Source: Candidatus Poseidonia sp.
GTDB lineage: Archaea; Thermoplasmatota; Poseidoniia; Poseidoniales; Poseidoniaceae
Assembly: GCA_023254365.1 (NCBI GenBank)
Contig: JALRLQ010000020.1
Coordinates: 1-23,757, forward strand
Direction: 5' to 3'
DNA: 23,757 nt
Below are positions 7,226-14,578 of the stretch, one piece after another. Below the pieces are notes generated by a model. It saw only the letters and a list, made by a program, of their open reading frames with translations. It had not been told where the DNA came from and ran no database searches. Within the stretch, counting starts at the first letter, position 1, and each line of letters opens with the position of its first letter. The position numbers and the translations under genes were made by a program.

Positions 7226-8020
7226 TCAGACAGAAATGGGGGCCTTGATGTGCTCGTGATGTTGATAGTCGATGACGCGAATGTCCTCGTAGGTGAAGTC
7301 ATCGATGTTGCGAATGTCCGGATTGAGTTCCAGTTTTGGTAGGGGGAGAGGTTCACGCGTGATTTGCAAACGAGCTTGTTCCAAATGGTTGTTGTAGAGG
7401 TGGGCATCTCCCAGCGTGTGGACAAAGGTCCCCGCTTCAAGGTCACAAACTTGGGCCATCATGTGGGTTAACAACGCGTACGAGGCGATGTTAAATGGCA
7501 CGCCAAGAAACACATCGGCACTTCGTTGGTAGAGTTGGCAGTTCAGTTTTCCCTCAGCGACATGGAATTGGAAAAAAGCATGACAGGGCATCAACGCCAT
7601 GTCCTCAAGTTCACCGACATTCCAGGCTGAAACGATGATTCGGCGGCTGTTAGGGTTGGTTTTGAGCGCCTCAATGGCTTGTTCCACTTGGTCGATGATT
7701 CGGCCGTCTTTCGTTTCCCATCGGCGCCATTGTTTTCCATAGACAGGACCCAAATCACCGTTTTCATCGGCCCACTCGTTCCATATTCGCACGCCGTTTT
7801 CTTGGAGGTAACCCACATTGGTTTCTCCCTTCAAAAACCAAAGGAGTTCGTGGACGATGGAGGGAAGGTGCAGTTTTTTGGTCGTGACCATTGGGAATCC
7901 TTCGGACAGATCAAATCGCATTTGATAGCCAAAAACGGATTTCGTGCCTGTTCCTGTCCGGTCGCCTTTGTCAGCACCCTCCGCAAGGATGTGCCTCATC
8001 AAGTCAAGGTACGTTTGCAC
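7226..8020 (-). CDS. thyA: Thymidylate synthase (ThyA type)
   Basis: ThyA methylates dUMP to dTMP using methylenetetrahydrofolate and releases dihydrofolate, which the neighbouring DHFR recycles. Sequence signatures are DRTGTGT near residue 20, [53 protein letters not shown] with the catalytic cysteine, [20 protein letters not shown], and [13 protein letters not shown] choose the GTG at 8018-8020. It gives 264 residues, the same length and N-terminal register as E. coli ThyA, with GGTGG four bases upstream. The longer reading from the TTG at 8032 would consume that site. The ThyA class is the bacterial-like one rather than flavin-dependent ThyX. It is the third gene of a minus-strand run with PlsC and an unknown protein upstream, and folA follows at once. 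Confidence 0.97.
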   Translation of the reverse strand: MQTYLDLMRHILAEGADKGDRTGTGTKSVFGYQMRFDLSEGFPMVTTKKLHLPSIVHELLWFLKGETNVGYLQENGVRIWNEWADENGDLGPVYGKQWRRWETKDGRIIDQVEQAIEALKTNPNSRRIIVSAWNVGELEDMALMPCHAFFQFHVAEGKLNCQLYQRSADVFLGVPFNIASYALLTHMMAQVCDLEAGTFVHTLGDAHLYNNHLEQARLQITREPLPLPKLELNPDIRNIDDFTYEDIRVIDYQHHEHIKAPISV

Positions 8021-8065
8021 GATTCCACCCAACGGAAGCCAGCAGAGAAGGCACTTAGGGGTTGT

Positions 8066-8812
8066 TCACGCTTCCACGGAAAAATCCGGAAGGAACATCA
8101 GGTCACTGGGTGTGCTCGGATGGAGCGTGTAGGCGGCGATGTCTTTGGGGTCAAATTGGTCGATAAGCGGTTGAATGTGGGTGTTGACCTCATCAACCTC
8201 CATGCCCTTGCAGGCGTAACAACGGCGTGCAAAACAACAAAGCATATCGATGGCGGCATGCGCCATCCCCAAATTCAATGCTTCTTGAATATCCTTGATT
8301 TCTTGAACGTCCTCCAAGGTCAAATCGATAATACCGAGTTTGTAACGTTGAGCGATTCGCTCCGATGCTGCAACCGATGCAAACTCCCACAGCGTCTTCG
8401 GCGTTGCTGCTTCCGGCCAATTTGCTTCGCCAAGCAACACCAACGAGACGATGGCGTCGGTGATGGCACAGCCGGGGTGATTGTTGTTGTAGAGGATGCA
8501 AATGGGTTCAACCGTCCCCACCGTTCGGTTTCGACCGCGGTAAAGGTGGACCTGAATGTGCGGGTCGTGGTCCTTGAGGAAGGCGTTGATCGTTCCGATG
8601 ACATCGATTCTCAACTCAAAACCGTCGGTCTCTGTGACCAACTGGGTGTCGCCGGACTTGACACACAAGTGCCTTCCCCAGCTTGGTGCGCTGGTCAAGA
8701 CATCCTCCAGAAGTTGAAGCCCCCGAACTTCTGCGGCGAGTCGTTGAGCTTCGATGTGGTTGAGGCTACCGTCTCCATTGAGGGCGCCGAACGGCGTGGT
8801 GTACACTGGCAC
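8066..8812 (-). CDS. Uncharacterised 248-residue protein
   Basis: I do not recognise this family. The predicted protein is soluble, with no signal peptide or membrane helix. A mixed alpha/beta N-terminal half has strands such as LRIDVIGTINAFL and IQVHLYRG. A helical C-terminal half contains a cysteine cluster CCFARRCYACKG (Cys192, 193, 198, 201), which could bind a metal. The GTG at 8810-8812 is the likely start, and a second GTG two codons later is possible. Neither has a good ribosome-binding site. The gene sits between plsC (32 bases upstream) and thyA (45 bases downstream) on the same strand, so it is probably co-transcribed with them. Codon use looks like its neighbours. The open antisense frame is a shadow. 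Confidence 0.7.
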   Translation of the reverse strand: MPVYTTPFGALNGDGSLNHIEAQRLAAEVRGLQLLEDVLTSAPSWGRHLCVKSGDTQLVTETDGFELRIDVIGTINAFLKDHDPHIQVHLYRGRNRTVGTVEPICILYNNNHPGCAITDAIVSLVLLGEANWPEAATPKTLWEFASVAASERIAQRYKLGIIDLTLEDVQEIKDIQEALNLGMAHAAIDMLCCFARRCYACKGMEVDEVNTHIQPLIDQFDPKDIAAYTLHPSTPSDLMFLPDFSVEA

Positions 8813-8844
8813 AACGGACTTATCATCCGACTCTATTTCTAGTC

Positions 8845-9684
8845 TTAAGGCGCTCCAAGTGCTGCGAGTGAACCCATCAATTGGTCGGTAAATTTCCGGT
8901 AGAGGCCTGCCAGGCGACTCCTCACTTCGTGTTCATCCTCCGATGACCAACGGCCAAGGGTTTCGGCAGTCATGTTTCCACCTTCGGGGTGGCCGAGCCA
9001 TTCCAACCACGTGACCCCTGTGCCTGCATGAACGCTGAACGGTTTGAGAAGGCGTGGCCACTTGTGATAGGAAGGCCGCATGATCTCTCGGGTTCCAACC
9101 AAGGCCACCGGCACCACCACGGCTTCAGGATAGGCAGCCGCGAGGCGTGCAACACCCGTTTTCCCGGGTAACAAGTAGGGCGCCTCATCTCTTTTCGACC
9201 GTGTTCCCTCCGGAAAAATTCCGAGTGCCTTTCCTTCAGCCAAGATGTTCGCAGCACTCGAAAGCGCTTCATTCCCGCCTTGTTCTCGCTGCGTTTCGAT
9301 TTGGCCTGTGGCACGCATCACGAACCGAGTCCATGGATTGGTGAAGTGACCGTCTTTGGCGAGGTAGTGGGTGGTTCTACGGGCGGCTGCGATCACAGCG
9401 ATTGGGTCGACGTGTGAGAGATGGTTTGCTGCGAGGATGGTAGCGCCTGTGCGAGGTATTCGATGTGATCCTCGAATCCTCCAGCGAAGAAGGGGTCGGA
9501 GTGCAGGCGAGAGGAACATACGCAACGCGCTGTAGACCGGTGTGGCCGGAAGGGGCGCAGCATGAGGTTGAATCTCCCAATGGGGTCGGATGGCTTCCCA
9601 CGCTTGCTTTAACGACGGGCTGTCGGCCATGGTGCTTCTCTGCAGCAGGGTGTTTTCATGTTTCTTCCATTCAATGGGATTCAT
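8845..9684 (-). CDS. plsC: PlsC-type 1-acyl-sn-glycerol-3-phosphate acyltransferase family protein
   Basis: The 279-residue product has the acyltransferase block I NHLSHVD (residues 87-93, the catalytic HX4D), a block with KDGHFTNPW near 110-118, and block III FPEGTRS (157-163) for glycerol-phosphate binding. A block IV-like run AVVVPVALVGTREIM lies near 190-205. A hydrophobic patch around 50-66 may dock it to the membrane. Family members acylate lysophosphatidate with fatty acyl groups. In an archaeon with isoprenoid ether lipids this function is unexpected, and the acyl donor and acceptor are unknown. The ATG at 9684 gives 18 extra residues before Met19 (ATG at 9628-9630), which is an alternative start. 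The next gene upstream is divergent. Confidence 0.88.
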   Translation of the reverse strand: MNPIEWKKHENTLLQRSTMADSPSLKQAWEAIRPHWEIQPHAAPLPATPVYSALRMFLSPALRPLLRWRIRGSHRIPRTGATILAANHLSHVDPIAVIAAARRTTHYLAKDGHFTNPWTRFVMRATGQIETQREQGGNEALSSAANILAEGKALGIFPEGTRSKRDEAPYLLPGKTGVARLAAAYPEAVVVPVALVGTREIMRPSYHKWPRLLKPFSVHAGTGVTWLEWLGHPEGGNMTAETLGRWSSEDEHEVRSRLAGLYRKFTDQLMGSLAALGAP

Positions 9685-9755
9685 CGGCAGTTTTCACGAT
9701 TGTTTCAAACGGGCCAAAGGACAAGCGTCAAAGAGGGCGGTCGGGAGCCAAGAAC

Positions 9756-11051
9756 ATGAGCGACGGTGGTACGCATTCGGCGCTCCATGTCCTCTTGGCC
9801 TCCACCTTGGTTCTTGTCACCGTTCACCCCGTGGTGTTGGCTGAATCGGCGTGGGAGGAAGACGGCTGGCTGAGAACCTCGTATGGTCAGGACCGTCTCA
9901 ACGCAGGCGATGAATTTGGTTGCTACGGCATTCCAGGATTGGCTTGGTCAAACGACCCCGGGGCGGTGGCTCAGGCCTGCCAAGAATACATCACGCAACG
10001 TATCAATGCCAGTCAATGGGGCGCCAACCCGCTTTCCATCTATACGCCCAACACCCTCACGATGGCCGACCATCAGAAGATTTCGACACAAGGCTTTGTC
10101 GTCCACGGCGATGAAACGGGCCTGGCCGACACGGCATGGCACGACGGGGAGGACGAACCTGTGGACCTTTGGGAATGGTACAACCTCGGCCGACGAGGAG
10201 GAAGCCTCGAGAAAGGTGTTGCGTCCCTCGAACAACTCTCACAGGCCATCAACGAAGGTGGGCTAGTGAACATGTATTGGATCGGCCGTGTCAACGATGC
10301 TACCGTCCGGCACGACGCCGATGTTTTGGCTTACCTGGACGAGCATCCAAGTGTTTGGTTGACCACCTGGGGTGAAGCGTGGTCGCTCTGGTCGGCCAAA
10401 CGCTGCTACGAGCATGCGCACACCCTCCAATCTTCGGAGGAGAACAGCACCCTGTTGTTTGAATCCTTGATCACGGAAGCCTGCTTGGGCGTTTCCGAGG
10501 GGCTGCCGTGGAACGTGCCCCTCACGTGGCGAATTGATACGGGCGGTGCCGTGGTGGTTGCGGTTGAGGGTGCCAGCGGAGCGTTGCTCTCTATAGAAGG
10601 CGAAAAAACATCGCAAGAGGGCTGGTGGCAACAAGATGACGGAATTCTTCTGCTCTCCGTGGTCAACGGCCACAGCGTTTCCATCCATTTTGATCAACCC
10701 GATGTTGAATACGACATACTCGGCCAGACTCAATTTTTCAACAACCATTCGGCAGCTGTAACGGTTGCAGGTCACGAAACCACAGACCTCTTCAAATGGT
10801 CGAAGCGGTTTTTGGAGGACACCGATGTACGCTTCACGTGGTTGGTTCAACCACGGCCTGCCGAAGGAGCACACGCATGGATACCCTACGCCGTTCTTGG
10901 GGTTGGCTTTTGCACCGTGGTGCTGATGCTTGGCGTGCTTGGTCGAGAGGGCATTGGTCCACTCGCAGGCTTGACCGTTCCAGAACCCGGCACAAAACAC
11001 GACCCGTTGACCAAAATTGAGCGAAGCCTTGATGCCGAAGAGGCCGAGTAG
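9756..11051 (+). CDS. Secreted protein with C-terminal membrane anchor, unknown function
   Basis: This 431-residue protein has an N-terminal signal peptide (residues 1-29, ending VVLA), a long extracellular part, and one C-terminal transmembrane helix at about 375-396 followed by a 35-residue cytoplasmic tail. I do not recognise a family. The first half is rich in Trp, His and Asp (for example GFVVHGDETG and DTAWHDGEDEPVD). The segment DVLAYLDEHPSVWLTTWGEAW near 200-220 faintly resembles the end of polysaccharide-deacetylase-like barrels. Residues 270-370 look like a beta-sandwich. The ATG at 9756 is chosen because it gives a clean signal peptide and has GGGAG 8 bases upstream. The open frame before it is not coding. 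TrpRS begins just after it, so the two may share a transcript. Confidence 0.75.
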   Translation: MSDGGTHSALHVLLASTLVLVTVHPVVLAESAWEEDGWLRTSYGQDRLNAGDEFGCYGIPGLAWSNDPGAVAQACQEYITQRINASQWGANPLSIYTPNTLTMADHQKISTQGFVVHGDETGLADTAWHDGEDEPVDLWEWYNLGRRGGSLEKGVASLEQLSQAINEGGLVNMYWIGRVNDATVRHDADVLAYLDEHPSVWLTTWGEAWSLWSAKRCYEHAHTLQSSEENSTLLFESLITEACLGVSEGLPWNVPLTWRIDTGGAVVVAVEGASGALLSIEGEKTSQEGWWQQDDGILLLSVVNGHSVSIHFDQPDVEYDILGQTQFFNNHSAAVTVAGHETTDLFKWSKRFLEDTDVRFTWLVQPRPAEGAHAWIPYAVLGVGFCTVVLMLGVLGREGIGPLAGLTVPEPGTKHDPLTKIERSLDAEEAE

Positions 11052-11070
11052 ATTTGTTGGAGGGCGTGCT

Positions 11071-12456
11071 GTGGCAAACGAAGATGTGGTCATTGACCCA
11101 TGGGGCAGTGCGCAATCCACGGATTACGAACGCATCATCCAACAGTTTGGGTTAACGCCGCTTGACGGTTCCTCGCTCCCTTCGCCATCAAAGTTGCACC
11201 GAAGGGGCATTGTGTTCGCCCATCGTGATGTGGACCAGATCCTCGAAGCACATCGAACCGGAGGTGGTTTCGGCGTCCTCACAGGACTCATGCCCAGCGG
11301 ACAGATGCACCTCGGGCATTCCATGGTGGTTGAACAGGCCAAATGGTTTCAGCAATTGGGTGGCGATGTGACCATCGCCGTTGCTGACCTTGAAAGTCAA
11401 GCGACGCGGGGCGTTTCGCTCGCCAAGGGAAGAGAGGTGGCTCTGCAGGAATACATCGCCCATTACGCCGCCCTTGGTTTGGACCCCGAAAAGACCAGTG
11501 TTTACTTTCAGTCGACACGACCGGTGGTTCAACGCCTCGGTTTCCAACTTGGAAAGCGAACCAATCTCACGGAGTTTGAAGCTATTTACGGCTTTAATGG
11601 AGAGACCAATCTTGCCCATGTTCAAGCTCCTCTCGTCCAAGTCGGCGATATCTTACATCCTCAAATGGACGAACATGGCGGGCTTCGACCCATCGTTGTC
11701 CCTGTTGGTGTCGACCAGGACCCGCACCTACGCCTCACCCGAGGCTTGGCTTCGAAAACCAACTGGTTCAACCTCAAAGACGCCTCATCGAGTGGGGTGT
11801 TGATCAGCCTCTCCATCCACGACGAAAACGCTGAGGTGTTCGGCCAACTTCCAAACGGAAGAATTGACCGAGACCGAGTTGCATCTGTGTTCGACCGTGT
11901 GGTCCAAGCCGTTGCAAGCCTCGGGTTTTCCGATATCATGTCGAGTCCGAAACAGGGGCACGTGCATGTTCCTTCGGCCACGTCCAGAGATAAGCACGGT
12001 CTTCGCATGGCTTTGCTGAAACTGGAGCGTGAGCTTGGTGGTCTTGGTTTACTGGCGCCATCATCGACATATCACCACTTCGCTGTGGGGATGACCGGAG
12101 ATAAAATGAGCAGCAGCCAGCCCAAAACAACGTTGTTTTTGAGGGACGATTTAGCGACGGTTGAGAAGAAAATCAAGCGCGCTTTTTCGGGCGGTCAAGC
12201 CACCGTTGAGGAACATCGCCGCCTCGGAGGAAACCCCGACATCGACGTCGCCTATCAGTACATGATGTACTTCTTTGAGGAAGACGATGCGGTGATGTCA
12301 GAACTCAATGCATCGTTCAGGTCCGGGGCCTTGTTGGCTGGAGAAATGAAGCAGCATTGCATCGATGCAGCAACCATTTGGATGAAGAACCTGCACGAAA
12401 TGCGCGACCAGACTGCCCATCTTGTTGATGATTTCCTCGCAGAAGATTCACGATGA
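11071..12456 (+). CDS. trpS: Tryptophanyl-tRNA synthetase
   Basis: This class I aminoacyl-tRNA synthetase charges tRNA-Trp with tryptophan using ATP. It has the archaeal/eukaryotic TrpRS layout: DPWG near residue 9, the HIGH-type motif PSGQMHLGH (75-83), VADLES, the tryptophan and ATP site VPVGVDQDPHLRLTRGLA (about 210-227), and the KMSKS-type motif GDKMSSSQP (343-351). The GTG at 11071 is favoured because GGAGG lies 7 bases upstream and the resulting N-terminus fits the family. An ATG at 11032 overlaps the preceding gene and lacks such a site. About 115 residues separate the DQDPH and KMSSS motifs, clearly longer than in compact archaeal TrpRS, so an insertion is likely there. The 3' end overlaps the convergent ZPR1-like gene by 9 bases. 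Confidence 0.95.
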   Translation: MANEDVVIDPWGSAQSTDYERIIQQFGLTPLDGSSLPSPSKLHRRGIVFAHRDVDQILEAHRTGGGFGVLTGLMPSGQMHLGHSMVVEQAKWFQQLGGDVTIAVADLESQATRGVSLAKGREVALQEYIAHYAALGLDPEKTSVYFQSTRPVVQRLGFQLGKRTNLTEFEAIYGFNGETNLAHVQAPLVQVGDILHPQMDEHGGLRPIVVPVGVDQDPHLRLTRGLASKTNWFNLKDASSSGVLISLSIHDENAEVFGQLPNGRIDRDRVASVFDRVVQAVASLGFSDIMSSPKQGHVHVPSATSRDKHGLRMALLKLERELGGLGLLAPSSTYHHFAVGMTGDKMSSSQPKTTLFLRDDLATVEKKIKRAFSGGQATVEEHRRLGGNPDIDVAYQYMMYFFEEDDAVMSELNASFRSGALLAGEMKQHCIDAATIWMKNLHEMRDQTAHLVDDFLAEDSR

Positions 12457-13089
12457 GTCGTTGAGATCGTCGGTCGAAAACACCGCAGGATCGGGGCCAA
12501 CAGGGAGCAACTCGAGTTCCTCAACAGTGAGGTCCCGTTCAACCGCCTCCGGATGAATGATCATGGAGTGGCCGTGAGGGTCGAGCAATTCAAGGGTGAG
12601 CGGTGCAGCACCTGCCTGTCCGAGTTCACCCATCACCAATGTCATGTTTTGAAGCGATGCCATGTGTTCCATGATGGTCTCCCGTTCCTCTTCGGGCGCT
12701 CCCTCGAATTGGGCAACCAGGTCTCGGTTCACCATGTTGATGATCTCGAGAAAACGGTTCAACACACCTTCGACGTTTGACACATAACCTGTTGAACTGC
12801 TGCCGGGATTCACTTGGAGGTCGAGTTCCGGCAGAACGACGGTGCAGGAAGATGAACGAACAACCCTCGCCCGCAACTTCTCTTCGCTGTCCAGAATCAA
12901 CGACCAACCTCCGGCCTTTTTCCCTTCAGCAGGGATGAAATCGGTTTGGCGCCAACCGCAGTCATCGCAAAGCAACGTCACTTGTGTGTGTTCGCCGAAA
13001 TACGGAATTTCGTCAATGTGGGCGATCATGTTAACCTTGCCGACAGAGGCGCACACCGGACAAGGGATGTCGATGGGTTGTTCGTTCAT
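12448..13089 (-). CDS. ZPR1-type zinc finger protein
   Basis: The 213-residue product starts with a zinc finger of the ZPR1 type: CPVC at residues 10-13 and CDDC at 41-44, followed by GWRQTDFIPAEGKKAGG. Next comes the beta-rich ZPR1 body, with SSSCTVVLPELDLQVNPGS and a STGYVSNVEGVLNRF segment that closely matches the conserved LTTVEG-like run of the family. The C-terminal half is helical and acidic. Eukaryotic ZPR1 acts with translation elongation factor 1A, while archaeal single-domain homologues have no settled function. The ATG overlaps the stop of the upstream SepF-like gene (ATGA), so translation is coupled. The 3' end overlaps TrpRS, which is convergent. Confidence 0.88.
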   Translation of the reverse strand: MNEQPIDIPCPVCASVGKVNMIAHIDEIPYFGEHTQVTLLCDDCGWRQTDFIPAEGKKAGGWSLILDSEEKLRARVVRSSSCTVVLPELDLQVNPGSSSTGYVSNVEGVLNRFLEIINMVNRDLVAQFEGAPEEERETIMEHMASLQNMTLVMGELGQAGAAPLTLELLDPHGHSMIIHPEAVERDLTVEELELLPVGPDPAVFSTDDLNDSS

Positions 13090-13718
13090 GAATACACGTC
13101 CGAAAGGTCGTCAGGTGAAACGGCGAAGCCTTCCATTTCTGTGCCTCGAATGCCTCGACAGCCCTGCGGCAACAGCAGGAGTCGGGTGTCGGTGATGCGG
13201 ATGATCTGTCCCTGTACGTCGCCCTCTACAAATTCATTGAGCATGCTCAAGGCTTGGTTGAATTCGGTTTTACGCTTCATCATCCGCTTCATCTCAACGA
13301 TGCAACCGTGACCTTCCGAGACCCAATCCATAAGCGTTCCACAACCGGTCAAATCCAACAATGTGGAGTTGTGAAGGACCATTTCACCTTCGAACAGCGG
13401 GACGGGGGCGTTTGGGTACAGGACGGCCAAGTCGTGGTACGTGGCGGTCGTGGAAGGAAGTGGACGGGGAGCATCGTTTTGCGCACTTGGCATGGAAAAC
13501 GACCTTGGTCCCCGGTGCTCGTCAACAGTGACTGGGGCAGAGGTTACCGGCTTGACATGACCGTCCACTTTGGCTTCGGCCGCCTCAAGAATGTCCAAAT
13601 CGGGCATGGCGGGGACGATCGGTTCCTCTTCGGGGCTCTCCCCTTGAGATGGGGCTCCCGTGAATCGGTCGAGGGAAGACTGCGATTCGTCCACTCTCGC
13701 TCGTCGTCTTCGCCGCAT
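13086..13718 (-). CDS. SepF-like (DUF552) putative cell-division protein
   Basis: The product has 210 residues from the ATG at 13716-13718. The first 110 residues are a basic, then Pro/Glu-rich disordered region. The C-terminal part fits the SepF fold: a DLTGCGTLMDWVSEG helix, the strand CIVEMKRM, a long helix TEFNQALSMLNEFVEG, then DVQGQIIRITDTRLLLLPQG, matching the SepF pattern of helix, GD, IxRIxxxxxLLxPxG. In archaea SepF anchors FtsZ rings at the membrane. No obvious amphipathic membrane-targeting helix is seen at this N-terminus, which starts MRRRRRAR. An ATG at 13781 or a TTG at 13841 would lengthen it. It overlaps the ZPR1-like gene by an ATGA junction. It is divergent from the proteasome gene. 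The assignment is from pattern only. Confidence 0.6.
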   Translation of the reverse strand: MRRRRRARVDESQSSLDRFTGAPSQGESPEEEPIVPAMPDLDILEAAEAKVDGHVKPVTSAPVTVDEHRGPRSFSMPSAQNDAPRPLPSTTATYHDLAVLYPNAPVPLFEGEMVLHNSTLLDLTGCGTLMDWVSEGHGCIVEMKRMMKRKTEFNQALSMLNEFVEGDVQGQIIRITDTRLLLLPQGCRGIRGTEMEGFAVSPDDLSDVYS

Positions 13719-13873
13719 GGCACAACCATCACGGCGAGGATTCTTCAACACTCCCCTTGGTTCTCGGCACACTTCGTCCATTCCCGGCCCTTGGTTGATT
13801 CTCCGGTCTGGATGTTGTCCCGCAATTCCAGTCTGCCTCAAGGTTCAAGAAGTGTCGGGGTGGAGAGGGTATC

Positions 13874-14494
13874 ATGTCAGAACAACAGCATGTCATGAAG
13901 ACCGGTACAAGCACCGTTGGTATCACGTTCAAAGGTGGCGTCGTTGTTGGTGCGGACCACCGAGCCACCATGGGCCACTTCATCGCCAACAAGAGCGTTC
14001 AGAAGTTGTTCAAAATTGGTGACAACTTGGCGCTGACCACCGCTGGACTCGTCGGTCACGCACAATCCCTCTCCCGAACGTTGGCTGCAGAAGTCGCCCT
14101 GTTTGAACTTCGCCGTCAACAACCCATGACCGTCAAAGGAGCTGCAACGCTCACTGCCAACATCCTCTCGGGACGTCCGCATTGGGTTCAACTGCTGATC
14201 GTTGGCGTTGATGACGACGGCAGCCATGTCTACTCCATCGACTCTGCCGGGGGTTCAATCCCCGATGTCTACTGCGCCACAGGTTCCGGTTCGCCTTACA
14301 TGTACGGTGTGTTGGAAGACGGTTTCAAAGAAAACATGAGCGAAGCGGAGGCCTTAAAATTGGCAGCACGAGCCCTCCATGCATCGGGACAGCGTGATGC
14401 GGCCTCCGGCAACGGCATGGATTTGGCCGTCATCACGCCCGGTTCCGGCTACCAACAAGTTTCACAAGAAGAGATTTCGAAACTCCTCAAGTGA
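13874..14494 (+). CDS. psmB: Proteasome beta subunit
   Basis: This is the catalytic subunit of the archaeal 20S proteasome, which degrades unfolded or tagged proteins in the cytosol. The 206-residue precursor has an 11-residue propeptide ending KTG. Cleavage would expose Thr12 (mature Thr1) in TSTVGI. In mature numbering Asp17 (GADHR), Lys33 (NKSVQKL), Ser129 (TGSGSP), Asp166 and Ser169 (QRDAASG) are all in place, so it should be active. The sequence closely tracks the Thermoplasma beta subunit. The ATG has GGAGAGGG about 4-9 bases upstream. It is followed by two hairpins and then aCPSF1 on the same strand. The alpha subunit is not in the window. Confidence 0.97.
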   Translation: MSEQQHVMKTGTSTVGITFKGGVVVGADHRATMGHFIANKSVQKLFKIGDNLALTTAGLVGHAQSLSRTLAAEVALFELRRQQPMTVKGAATLTANILSGRPHWVQLLIVGVDDDGSHVYSIDSAGGSIPDVYCATGSGSPYMYGVLEDGFKENMSEAEALKLAARALHASGQRDAASGNGMDLAVITPGSGYQQVSQEEISKLLK

Positions 14495-14507
14495 GCGTTC
14501 AATTCCC

Positions 14508-14536
14508 GCGGCTGAGCCGCACTACGCCTCGGCGTA
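14508..14536 (+). promoter_or_regulatory. Two tandem stem-loops between psmB and aCPSF1
   Basis: The first is gcggc-tga-gccgc (14508-14520). Two bases later comes tacgcc-tc-ggcgta (14523-14536), and both stems are perfect. They start 13 bases after the psmB stop and end 42 bases before the aCPSF1 start. They may form a transcription terminator, an mRNA-processing or stabilising element, or a leader control element of aCPSF1. No U-run follows directly. Confidence 0.45.
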
Positions 14537-14578
14537 TCGTGGTAACAACCATGAGCGGGAGCACCAAAGGTGAACATC

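Noticed and set aside
7679..8842. 387-residue plus-strand open frame
   Set aside because: It covers thyA and the unknown protein on the opposite strand. ThyA is certain, and the composition here is typical of an antisense shadow.
8845..9684. Horizontal island around plsC-thyA-folA
   Set aside because: Base composition and codon use look the same as in flanking genes, and no mobile element or repeat borders the region, so recent transfer is not supported.
9465..9755. N-terminal extension of the secreted protein to 528 residues
   Set aside because: It runs over the start of plsC, has no homology, and would hide the signal peptide that starts at 9756.
10263..11120. 285-residue minus-strand open frame
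   Set aside because: It is antisense to the secreted protein and the TrpRS start, with no recognisable motif.
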